Assembly: GCF_002878395.1 (NCBI RefSeq)
Contig: NC_061121.1
Span: 18,861,277 to 18,925,276 of the forward strand
From: Capsicum annuum
Taxonomy: Eukaryota; Streptophyta; Magnoliopsida; Solanales; Solanaceae
Length of the DNA: 64,000 nt
Direction: 5' to 3'
Below the pieces are notes generated by a model. The model was not told the DNA's origin and made no database searches. It saw nothing but the letters and a program-made list of their open reading frames with translations. Shown in pieces: positions 1 to 10,800 of the stretch. Made by a program: the position numbers and the translations under genes. Every line of letters starts with the position of its first letter. Within the stretch, counting starts at the first letter, position 1.

Positions 1-1240
1 TCGTTTTATTATTTTTGATATTTTAGTTTTTATTTCAAAGTGTAAATCGCTAATGTTCTATTACGTTATTCTTTAATGAACTGGTGTCTTTAACTGCAAA
101 TCTATGTAAATTAAAGTATTTTATTTCCCAGTTTCTTTTTCAAGTAGGTATGTATGTGCATGTGTTACTCATACATGTAACAATATAGAATTGCTATGCA
201 TTACTTCAATGTATATGCTGACAAATAGTTTGAATGTTCAGTCTTATACATGACTTCAATGAATACGAAGTCCTATACTTATGGATATGAAAGTTTATGT
301 ATTACTCTTATCTGATTCAACCTATTAGATAATCTTATGAAATTCTTATATAACTATTATATATTCTAAGTTTATCAATACAGTGTTGTTAGGTATAATT
401 TCAATTTTTATGTATGTGAATATATATACATTGTCATTGTATGTATATGACTACATATATATTGGAAGTCTATGTTCACAACTATATATAAGTAGTAATT
501 CTATATATAAGACTACTTATACATAATAATTCTATGTACATGACGACATCTACATTGTAATTCTATGTATATGACAAGAAATATGTTGAAACTATGACTG
601 CTCATGCGTATTGTTATATGAATTTGTTATTCATGAACGAATATACTTATGTATTGATAATCATACGATAATTATGATACTAAAAAAGTAGGTATTGATA
701 TTTTTAACTTTAATGTATAAATATGTACATAAAATATATAGATTTCTTATCTTTGCGTCTGCTATATGTATGCTGAAATGTACCTAAACATACTGATTTA
801 GGTTGTTCAAGAAGTTGGATTTGCTATTGTCATATTCTTGAAACATAATTATGGTGGTATGATTTTACATTTTTGTGATGAATTTATGCTTTCACGTCAT
901 TGAATAGTTAAAATATGAAAATACATAAGCTAATCTAATAGGTTGAATTAGATTAATAGCTTGACAATAAAATATTCATAAATCAATTATATATTTAATT
1001 ACATAAACATTTTGTATATACTGTTATCATTTTAATAAGATTAACATATACTAACTTTTATAACACGTATACGTACGTTATAACAAAAAGTAACAGATAA
1101 AACACACAATATCATGCAGAAAAATAATTTAACTAATAATCTAAATAACTTTGTACATACAAAACACCTAAATTAATTTAATAATTCAAAATCCTAACAA
1201 ATCCACAGAAAGAAAAGGATCTTCACCATAAGTATCTTTA
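1..1240. repeat. AT-rich degenerate repeats, no gene seen
   Basis: This stretch is very AT-rich and carries no coding signal that I trust. Between about 420 and 590 a motif like attctatgtatatgac recurs several times with changes, alternating with tatata runs, so it looks like a decayed short tandem repeat. It lies downstream of the Ulp1-like remnant on the minus strand and may be the rest of the same mobile element, but I see no terminal repeats that would bound one. Confidence 0.4.
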
Positions 1241-1243
1241 AGA

Positions 1244-2530
1244 CTATTCAATGCTAACTATTCCTGCTTCATCAGGTATGGGGACAAATTTTATCCTTGG
1301 TCTTGGAAGGTCGTCATTATCACTAACATAACATTTTTTTGCTTTTTGTAAACCGTAGTTTCGAAGAAGTGACCCGTATCTCATACGATGGTATTCTGCT
1401 TCAAAATCAACTGAAGGCACAACAATTCCTTCTCTTAGGTAAACAAACACTCCACAGTTCCCTGCATGCAAACAATGTACATAAATATTTAACGTTATGT
1501 ATATAGATTGACCACTACTAAAGCACAGTCACATTAATGAAAAAACACACATAACGCTATCCACTATAACAATAATATTCAAAAATAAGAATAAAAATAA
1601 AATAAAAAACCTCACATTACTGAAAAACACCGGTATGCATATTGCGTCAAAAAAGTCAGTCAAAGCATACTCCAAAACAACTTAATCCCATAGACCTTTT
1701 TATCATAAAATATTGAATATGCATAACAATAGCATATATACATAACTTCTGATATGTATATTAGTATAACCAAATCAAACAATTCTTACAGAAACTATAA
1801 AAACACAATACACAAAGTCTGTGATGTATATGAACTATACATATCTTTATATTTCAAATACGTTCCAGCAGTTATGAATATATCTACTATATACATAAGT
1901 AATGATATGTATATACACTGACCACTACTAATGCACCATCAAATTCATGCAAAATTCAATATAATAATGCAAAACTAACAATCATATTCAAAAATCAAAA
2001 ATTAAAAAACCTCACATTGATGGAAAAAAAAAACTATATTCCACTACAATAAACAATCATCTCATTATATTTTAAATACGTACCAGCAGTTATGTATATG
2101 TCTACCATATACATAAGTATTGATATGTACAAATACTGAAAACTACTAATGCACCCTCAAAATCATGAAAAAACCCACATAATACTGCAAAACTAACAAT
2201 CATATTCAAAAATAAAAAATAAAAAAAACTCAAATAAAAAATAAAAAAAACTCGCATTGATGAGAAAAAATTGAAAAAATGAAAAATATCAATAAATTAA
2301 AAAAACAAAAATTAAATAATACTCCCCCAATTTGATTTTTTGAATTTCGATTTAACAGCTTTCCTGAGCTTCTTCATGTTAATGGGGTCGTTACAATATT
2401 TTGATCCGTTTTCAATAAAATTAGAATCCTCGTAATCAAATTCTCCAGGAACGAACCCAATAACCCAATTTGTTGGTTCACAATGGTGTAACTGAGTTAA
2501 TCGTAAACTAAAAGATGGAGTATCATCCAT
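1244..2530 (-). pseudogene. Ulp1-type cysteine protease remnant, MULE-associated
   Basis: Two coding islands lie on the minus strand. The upstream one (2530-2312) opens MDDTPSFSL, a start I associate with Ulp1-domain proteins of plant Mutator-like elements. The downstream one (1471-1244) holds GNCGVFV followed by AEYHRMRYGSLL and DNDDLPRPR. These match the C-terminal catalytic block of C48 (Ulp1/SENP) proteases, with the Cys of NCGVFV as the likely nucleophile. A splice acceptor (tttgcatgcag) fits just before GNCGVFV at about 1463. The His and Asp of the triad and most of the family's several hundred residues are missing, so this is a fragment. Its origin in a Kaonashi-like (Ulp1-bearing) MULE is inferred from the family and from the surrounding repeats; no transposase is visible. 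Confidence 0.6.
1490..2270. repeat. three degenerate direct repeats
   Basis: Three copies of one unit begin near 1495, 1905 and 2120. Each has a gaccactactaatgca-like start, then acaccctcaaa/cacataa, then attcaaaaataaaaaat and an aaaacctcacattgatg-like end. They lie between the two islands of the Ulp1-like remnant, so they probably represent expansion inside one of its introns. Confidence 0.5.
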
Positions 2531-2960
2531 TTACTAAATAATAATGAGTGAATGGAGTACATGAAAGAACTTATTCTATAGAATTTTAAATTTTGATAAA
2601 GTAGAAAAAAAAATCTTACTCAAAGTTAAAAAAAAAGAGTTTGAACTTATTCTACTGAATGAACAACATGCAAGAAATTGTTCAATCAGAATCTATTATT
2701 TTTTGGTAAAGTTGAAAAAAAAAAAAAAACTAACCTTAGATCTTAAAAATTACAGAATGTCGAAAATGACGTTTTTGTTAGAACTGAATGCAACTGAGTA
2801 AGAGTTTGAATCAAACATGGTAATGAATTCAAAAATGATACCCGCTACATAATGGCTCCTTGATTTTAGGCTTCTTCCAATTAGGAGAACAAGTTGTACA
2901 AAAATTAGAAAAGTTATGTATGTGTACTTTTAGAGAGAAATTAAAAAAGTAGAATTTTTA

Positions 2961-3297
2961 TATTCCCTCCGTCCCATTTTACCTGTCTCAAATTGGGATG
3001 ACACAACTATTAAGAAAACAATAATTGGTAATGTAACTTTACCATTTTGCCTCTCTTAATTGTGTCTTGTTGTTAATTCTAATATTGATGGATGACTAAT
3101 ATCAAAACACCATTTATATTTTTAATGGTACTCCTCTTTGCAACATTTTTCAAGAATGCTAATAACAAGGAATAATCAATTACACTAAAGGTATAATGGG
3201 AAAAAAAGTTGTCTTGTCTTGATAAGTAAAATAAGACAAGTAAAATGGGACATCAAATTAGAAAATTTGGAACGAGTAAAATAGGACGAAGGGAGTA
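2961..3297. mobile_element. Stowaway-type MITE
   Basis: The left end reads tattccctccgtcccattttac and the right end reads gtaaaataggacgaagggagta. These are inverted copies of the CTCCCTCCGTCC terminus of Stowaway (Tc1/mariner) MITEs, with TA at both outer ends as the expected target duplication. The length, about 335 bp, and the AT-rich noncoding interior fit the class. Confidence 0.85.
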
Positions 3298-4165
3298 ATA
3301 TATTTTTAGAGTTGAAATTTTATGTAATAAATGATACTTAAGTTGTGAATTTGCATAATTTTTAGAAAAATAAAACTATTTAGGCTGTTAATAAAGCTAA
3401 ATCTGATATTAAAGAGACATTATTTATACAATATAACCAAAATAAAGATGTGGGCCGCCAGGTTGTTGGGCTAAATATTCATCTGGGCTTCCCTTAAGTC
3501 AATCCAAAACAAGGTAAAATCACATAAATATACAATTTTAGAGTATATATTTCATAATTTAGGTAATTTTGACCTAGATAGTTCAAATATAATTTATATA
3601 TCATATTGATACAATCAATGTACCATACTGGTATAGTTTGTAAAAAAGTAGAGCAACAAAGTTATGGATAAAAATTGTATCCTTGTTATATAGAATATGT
3701 ACTTTCTAATATGATGTGCATATAATTTGTATCATTGTTGTATAAAATATGTATATGTATAAGATGCATATCGAAATTGTATCTTTATTATATAGAATAC
3801 ATATCTGTATAAGATATGCATCAAATTTGTATCAGTATTTTATAAAGTTGTCAGCAAATGGCTAGAAAATGTAATTAAAATTCAATAATTTTTGTGACAA
3901 TAATTTCATCTGAACTGTTACTTTTGTCCTTTCCCCAAAAAGCTATTCTATTTAGAATAGTTCTGAGGTAAACTTAATTCTTCTTTATATACCAATTCTT
4001 CTTTATATGTACTGAAGGTCTATTAGTATGGAGGTTCGAGAGTGAATTACTCCATTAACGACAGAATAATTTTTAGCCAAAAATAAAATGAAAAAAATAA
4101 AATAAGTTAGATTAGTTTAGAGGCAATATTTGATCTTTTTTCACTAAATATATCTTGATATCTTG
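3298..4165. repeat. AT-rich spacer with ~68-bp degenerate tandem repeat
   Basis: No gene is seen here. Between about 3665 and 3850, gtatcnttgttatatagaatatgta followed by a tgtataagatgcat-like block repeats about three times with a period near 65-70 bp. A similar motif returns at 48640-49130. The sequence at 4108-4165 (gaggcaatatttgatc to tatcttgtta) is repeated imperfectly at 4345-4405, so it takes part in the local duplication around the RNase 3' end. Confidence 0.45.
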
Positions 4166-4322
4166 TTACCTTGGAATGAAATTTTATTAGTGCAAATGTG
4201 GAAGATTTAAAATTTAAAAAAACAACAACAAAGGAGATCAAGAATATGATCATGAATTAATTGAATGTTGGAACCACATTTTCCCCCATGTGGGAAAATG
4301 GGACAATCAATGAAATTATCCT
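4166..4322 (-). pseudogene. partial duplicate of RNase LX-like exon 4 and 3' UTR
   Basis: On the minus strand this encodes NFIDCPIFPHGGKCGSN and then runs out. That matches the end of exon 4 of the neighbouring RNase gene (NFIDCPVFPHGGKCGSK). Sequence beyond the stop also matches: the block acaacaaaggagatcaagaatatgatcatg and a tggaatgaaattttattag block occur in both copies (4777-4864 in the gene). Homology stops abruptly after caatcaatgaaatt at about 4316, so only the last ~60 coding bases and the 3' flank were copied. It has no catalytic motifs and cannot be functional. A tandem 3'-end duplication, or the remnant of a lost second gene copy, would both explain it. Confidence 0.85.
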
Positions 4323-4894
4323 GTTTAGAATGAACTTAGTCTATTTGGAAAAACTTAAACGCAATATTGACTCATTTTTGCAAAATATACTTTGACATCT
4401 TGTTAATAAATACTACTTCTATCTTCTTTTACTTCTAGCCAATATATTAAAAAGTATTTTTTTTTTTTAATGATAACTGCTTATTCTTCAAATTATTTCT
4501 CAAGTTCATTGAAATATAATCAATTAAGAACATGATCAATGTCTAGGGAGGAGGGGTGGGGGTAAATGCTATCAAATAGGAAAGTTCAGGGAGTAGTTAA
4601 GACTATTGATAGTTTAGTGAATCAAAAGAAACACACCAAGTTTGGGGGTGGGGAGGTGTTAAGTATTTTGCACCCCTCTCCCGCGCCCGTTTCTTTTCTT
4701 TTTTTCTTTTTTTAGCTAAATGTAAAGTCTATTATGAATAAATAGAAGTGTACAAATCGAGGAATTATAAGTCTAACATTGGAATAAAATTTTATTAGTA
4801 CAATTGTACAAATATAGAAGGTTTTCACTTACAAATACAACAAAGGAGATCAAGAATATGATCATGTTGAGTCAATTAATTAAAACAAAAAATT

Positions 4895-7800
4895 TTAAAA
4901 TTCATCATGATCATTTGAGGAGAAAGGAGGAAATTCAATCTTGGAACCACATTTTCCACCATGTGGGAAAACAGGACAATCAATGAAATTTGATGCAGTA
5001 GAGTCCACACAAAGGTAAACTTGGTATAATTGGTTGTTCCCTCGTGAATCCACATTGCACTCTATGAAAGGTGTGTGTCCGACTCCCTCTTCAATTGCTT
5101 CCTTAAAGCTTTCTAAACTATAATGTTCTCCATTCCTTGGATGAATCCCTAATTAAACAACAACAAAAAAAAAATATTAGAATAAGATTTAAGTGTAAAT
5201 ATATATATATTTATACTTTGTATGAAAAGTTATGAGTTCAATAAATCGTAGCTGAAAGGCTATATACAGTCATCCCTCATTTCATGTACCGTGAGGTTAT
5301 ACGTAATTATCTTAAAGTGGCTCGACACTATACAAATTATTTATAACTTAAATGTACAAAAGTTAAATTCTATAATCTTTTTTTTCATTATATGTCTTTT
5401 GGTTTGATTCGGACTAGAGTTTAAGAAAGCTCGTAAGGACACATGTATATCTCGTAGTTTCATATAAAAATGTTTACGTATTAATGGGCTAAAATGCTTT
5501 TTAAATCTCGCGGTTTTAAGCATTACCCTGTGAAATTACAGAGACTAGCATATAATATGAAGTTCTTTTTAAAACAAATTAAAAAAAAACAAGACACATA
5601 AATTAAAACAAAATTCTTATCTCAGAAAGTCGCTCTCTTCTTCTTGATTCTAATTTTTTTCAACCAAGAATGTGATTCTATGGTCACTTGATCAACTCTT
5701 GTTACTTTTGACAAAAGAATTTTACTTGTCAATTCTGACAATGTCTTTATATTTCAGGCTACTATATTATCTTTTAAAATTATTAGTAATAGTTATCTTT
5801 AAGATAACCTGACAGCATAAAAATAATTTTTTCTTATTCTCAATATAAACAAATTAAATCTTCACAAACAAGAAGAATTGTAGTTGGAAAACACAAACAT
5901 GTATATGTATATACCTGCATTCTTGAGATTCTGAAGAAGGTTTGATTTTCTTTTGAAGTCAAGTGCTGTTTGGAAGTAGGCACGTTGGCTAAGTGCTGAA
6001 CAAGTCCCATGTTTTAGCCATTCATGGCTCCAAAATCTCATACCATCACTACTTGGACAAGCTAGTGATGGCCAATTCTTTTCCATTGTGCTTATAAGAT
6101 CTGATATCTGCATATGATTAAAAAAAATAAAAATAAAATAATAATTAGTTTACAACATGAATTACTGGGTTTGTATGTTACTGTTTGTTCAGTGGCGGAT
6201 CAAAATTTAGGGGTTGTGGGTGTTCGGAAGGTTCAAACACGTATATTGATGTCCAAAACTTTAAGTTTTTGCTTGAAACTTAAAGTACCCAACTATTTTC
6301 TTGGTTTAGTGGGTGCTTCTCTAAGTCTTGTATCAATTTTTATACATCTATAATATATTAGAAGTGTGAATATCCATAGATAAGTGAATTGAACTTTTTG
6401 CCCTTCATTGAAATCCTTATTTTAAACAAAATCATCTTTTTCACTATTTCTTCCTAATATTTAAACAAAATCGTCTTTTTCACTATTTCGTCCTAATATT
6501 TAAGAGTTGAAAATTAATTAAATGTATTTATGGTAAAAAAAAAATTCTTATTAGAAGAAATCAAAATTTCTATATCTTTTTCTAATTTAAGAATTGAAAA
6601 TTAATAAAATATATTTATGGTAACTCTTTCCTTATTTAAAGTCATACAACTGATACATTTTTTATTAGTTTAAAAATTCTAAATCAACTAAATTTGACTT
6701 TAAGAAGATTTGAAAAATCTAAAAATAAATATAAAACTATTAGAGTAAGAAAAAATTAAGAAGTTCCAGATTTTTAAATGTTTTAAGTACGGAATAGAAT
6801 GTAATCAATAAATTTGTAAAGATTTGACTTTAAAAATAAGGAACGATTTTAAATATCTCTCTCTCTATATATATATATATACACACACACAAAATAATCA
6901 TAACACAAATATGATTTAAATTGATGCGTCTCTCTTATCCTGTAACAACAAGTGAAAGAGGTACACAAATGTAAAAGTGATACCTTCAACCACTCGGAAT
7001 TGGAAAACATATATGTGTATATGTTTATGTTTACATTATTATATTAAAGTGTGAAAGATTTTTGAAAAGTGATTTGAACTTTTACACTTTATTAAAAATC
7101 TCCGCAATAGATAAAATTATTTAATTTTAAATAATCAAACGTTACACGTGCGAGGCACGTGCGATTAAACTAGTTTTTTATATAATTATACCTAATTTGC
7201 CTCGAATTTAACGAATGTCGAAACACCAAAAAGATGACCATATATAGGTCTGCCCCCGTGTTTGTTGCTTCACTTGTCGTATATTTTTGTTGATTATAAC
7301 TGTATCATATTTTCTTGTGTCCGTATTTGGATAACTTTTCTATTGGTCAGTCAAGGGTCTATTGGAAGCCAACCTTCCAACCCTACTAAGAGTAAGGCCT
7401 GTTTATGTCTTAGCCGTTTTTCCAGGTCACACTTATTTAATTACACTGAATTTGATGTTGTTGTTTCAGTGTTACATGAATTACTGGGTAATTAAACATG
7501 ATTTTATAGCAAGATATTGGATTAGAATTATATTCATACAACTAAACACTAACAAAAATTAAGAATTAGCAACAGACAGATAATTAAACAACAAAATGCG
7601 TCGATAATTTTGTTTAGTGGCCGATTAGCTATGCATTATAAAAAAAAATTGTTAGCTATGAGTAACTGACGAATTAACAATGAAATTTGTAGCTAATTTC
7701 ATTTTAGTGTATTGTTATGGAGTAATATTTATTTCAAGAGATTCATCTGTATTTATCTGGTAAATGACTTGATTATGTAAATATCTTTTGAGATATTAGT

Positions 7801-10800
7801 AGTACATATATATAACTTAAACTCTTATAAATTGCCTTACTGAAAATTGATTCGGTTTTACAAGGCTACATTTCTTAGAGTTTATTTCTATATACTATTA
7901 CAAATTTTTTACTTACATAATAGGTTTACTAATAAGGTAATTAATGGTGTAAAATGATGACTAACCTATAATCATGCTTAAGTTTACTGATAGTATAAAA
8001 CATTTAGATCTAGGTTGTTTGGTTTATAGAATAAGGTGTGCGATTTCATAATTAAGTTTGAAAATTAAATTTATAGCACTTTGTTATTGACATCAAACAA
8101 AGTCAAATTTTAATTCAAAACTTAATTTTAGAATATTTCATCTTATCCCATCAAATTTGGTGTTATTTTATTACACCTTTTAGATGGAATAAATTAGTTA
8201 AAAGATTATAGAATCTCAAAACTGTATAATTCCAAAATAACTTAGTCCGCGGATCAAACGACCCCCCTCCACTTACACTGTTAAAATATTTAGCTTAAAT
8301 CTTTTTGACCCCTTGGACTGTCAAAATACTTAGCTTAATCATTTTTATTCCATAATCTTAGAGTAGAAATAATTGCTCTCGCTATCCCAATTTTTATGAG
8401 ACACTTTCCTTTTTAGTAAGTTTAAAAAACATAATATATTTTTATTTAGTAACAATTTACCTTTAAAATAACCACTTTATTCTTAATGAAATAATTTACA
8501 GCCACACAAATATCTATGGTTTATTTTAGACCACAAGCTTCGAAAATTTTTCATTCTTTCTTAAATTCTGTATCAAGTCAAATTATATCACATAAATTAG
8601 GGCGGAGGAAGTAATAAAACGAAAGAAGAACATTTCGTAGAAGCAAAATTATGCCACCATGGATATACCTAAAAACGAAGAAGTCTAAGCAAGGAAACAT
8701 GGGTAGCAAAAAGTAGGAGTAACAGATTATAATTTTTTTAGTCTAAAGAAAAATAATAAAAGTTCATTTTAAATTAGCTAATTATTGGTCTTTTCAGCTA
8801 TATATTCAGTAGAACATGTCATTTTTCATGACTCTTAGCGCAAGAAACATACTACCAACCTGACAGCATGCAAGTATGTTAGTTTTTTTCTTTTTTCGGA
8901 TTTGGTGTCCGTATTATATTGGAGTTCTGACTAATTTGAATCACGCATGGCAGGGATCATTCTGGAGGTGACTTTCTCAATAGGAATTTCTCCATATTCA
9001 GAGCACAGCACAAACCCGAGACCTCTGGTTAAGGGTGGAGCAGTCCCACCATGGGCGGAGCCACCTTAAACGAAGGGTGGTCAGATGAACACCCTTCGTC
9101 GAGTAATTACGAGGTCTACAAAGGTTATATGTTTGCTATTATGAGTAAATATTTAATTTTGCACACCCTTAATGTCACACTCCTTTTTTGCCCGAGGGTC
9201 GAGGTCGAAGGATTTTTCCAATTAAAGTGACGGTTTTGAATAGGGATTAATTTATTTACAGAGTCGCCACTTGAAATTGAGTTATGGTGTTCCAAGTCAC
9301 CTTATTGAATCCCTAATCAAAAGGAAACGACTCTTTGTTAGTCTCCGAAAACAGAAGATCGAGTAAGAAATTCTGTTGACCGAGGGGAAGGTGTGAGGCA
9401 CACCTTGAGTCCCGTGGTTCTAGCACGATCGCTTTTATCGACTTATACTTAAAACTAAAACTATTTTGACAAATTATGTTAAGGCCTAAATTCGTTTATT
9501 TTTAATGTCTAATACCTATCTTTATCTCTTATATTAAGCTAGTAGAAGTTCATTTTAGGACGATCTTTGTCGAAGTGCAATATTGCATCCTCGAATTATT
9601 TTAAACGTCTCAAAAGATGTGTACGCTGCATTCTTAATCGAGACAAATGTTTTAAACATGCCTAAAATTTACTTAACATTTAAAACATTGATTTGTTTTT
9701 TTTGTAAACTCTTAAAAAAAATTTCTTATCGAATATAACAGGTCTTGAATAAGTCCCGCAACCCATTCTATTTTATCTCACGTTAAAAACTAATTTGTGA
9801 TTTTAATATAATCTAGAATTAAAAGCTTTCCAACAAAAAAGTTAATAGGAGTATAAAGCAAATTGAAAAGCATGGTTCCATATCAACTAAAAGAAAATAG
9901 ACATGTGACGAAACCCTTAATTATCCATGTTGAGTAAATTAATGTTGCATGAAACAGTGATCGAAGCAACTTTATTATTGTTATTTTTTGACAAAAAAAA
10001 AAAACTCTTACATTTGCTTAATGTCAATCAACTATAAAACGAAATCCGAATTCATAATAAACTTACAAGAAAAATAAATAAATAAAATAAAGCAACATTG
10101 TATGAACAAGCTTATGCACTATTATACTCTTTTATTATTCAAAAAACTTATAAACACAAATAATAACTGCTAATTCCAACCTCCAAAGCAAAATCATACT
10201 CATTATTGTTAAGAACGATGTGTGTAGAAAACTTTATCATACACAGTTTTATTTTTAGCATATATATTTAATAACATAACAAAATCTAACTAAATTTAAT
10301 TATACAATTTTATTTTACAATATTATTATTTACTTTTAACTTTCAACACCAACTAATTTAGAGATAATAGATAAATATGACTTTTAGCTAGAAGCACATG
10401 CATACCCTAACAGAATTTAAAGCCAATGATATTCCACATGAATAAAATACCCAAAGGGGGAAAAATAATTATCAACAAAAATGAAAGTTTACTTAATAGG
10501 GCACAAAAATTAAAACAAAATAAAGATTGTAATTTCAAAGATGGAACTTCAGAAGTTCATACGATCTAAAACACATTAGTAGCGGGGAACACTCACCATT
10601 AAAATAAAAAAACCACTAAAATAGAAAAATAAAAATTTTAATAGAACGATGAAAAAGGACTTCGCATAAAATAATTAATTTTACATCTTTAAACACTAAA
10701 AACTTTAAAAATTATCTCACTTAAAATTTAAAATCAATTTAATTGACATTATTTTGAAAACAACAAACAAATTACAAATAAAAGACATAGAACATGAACT

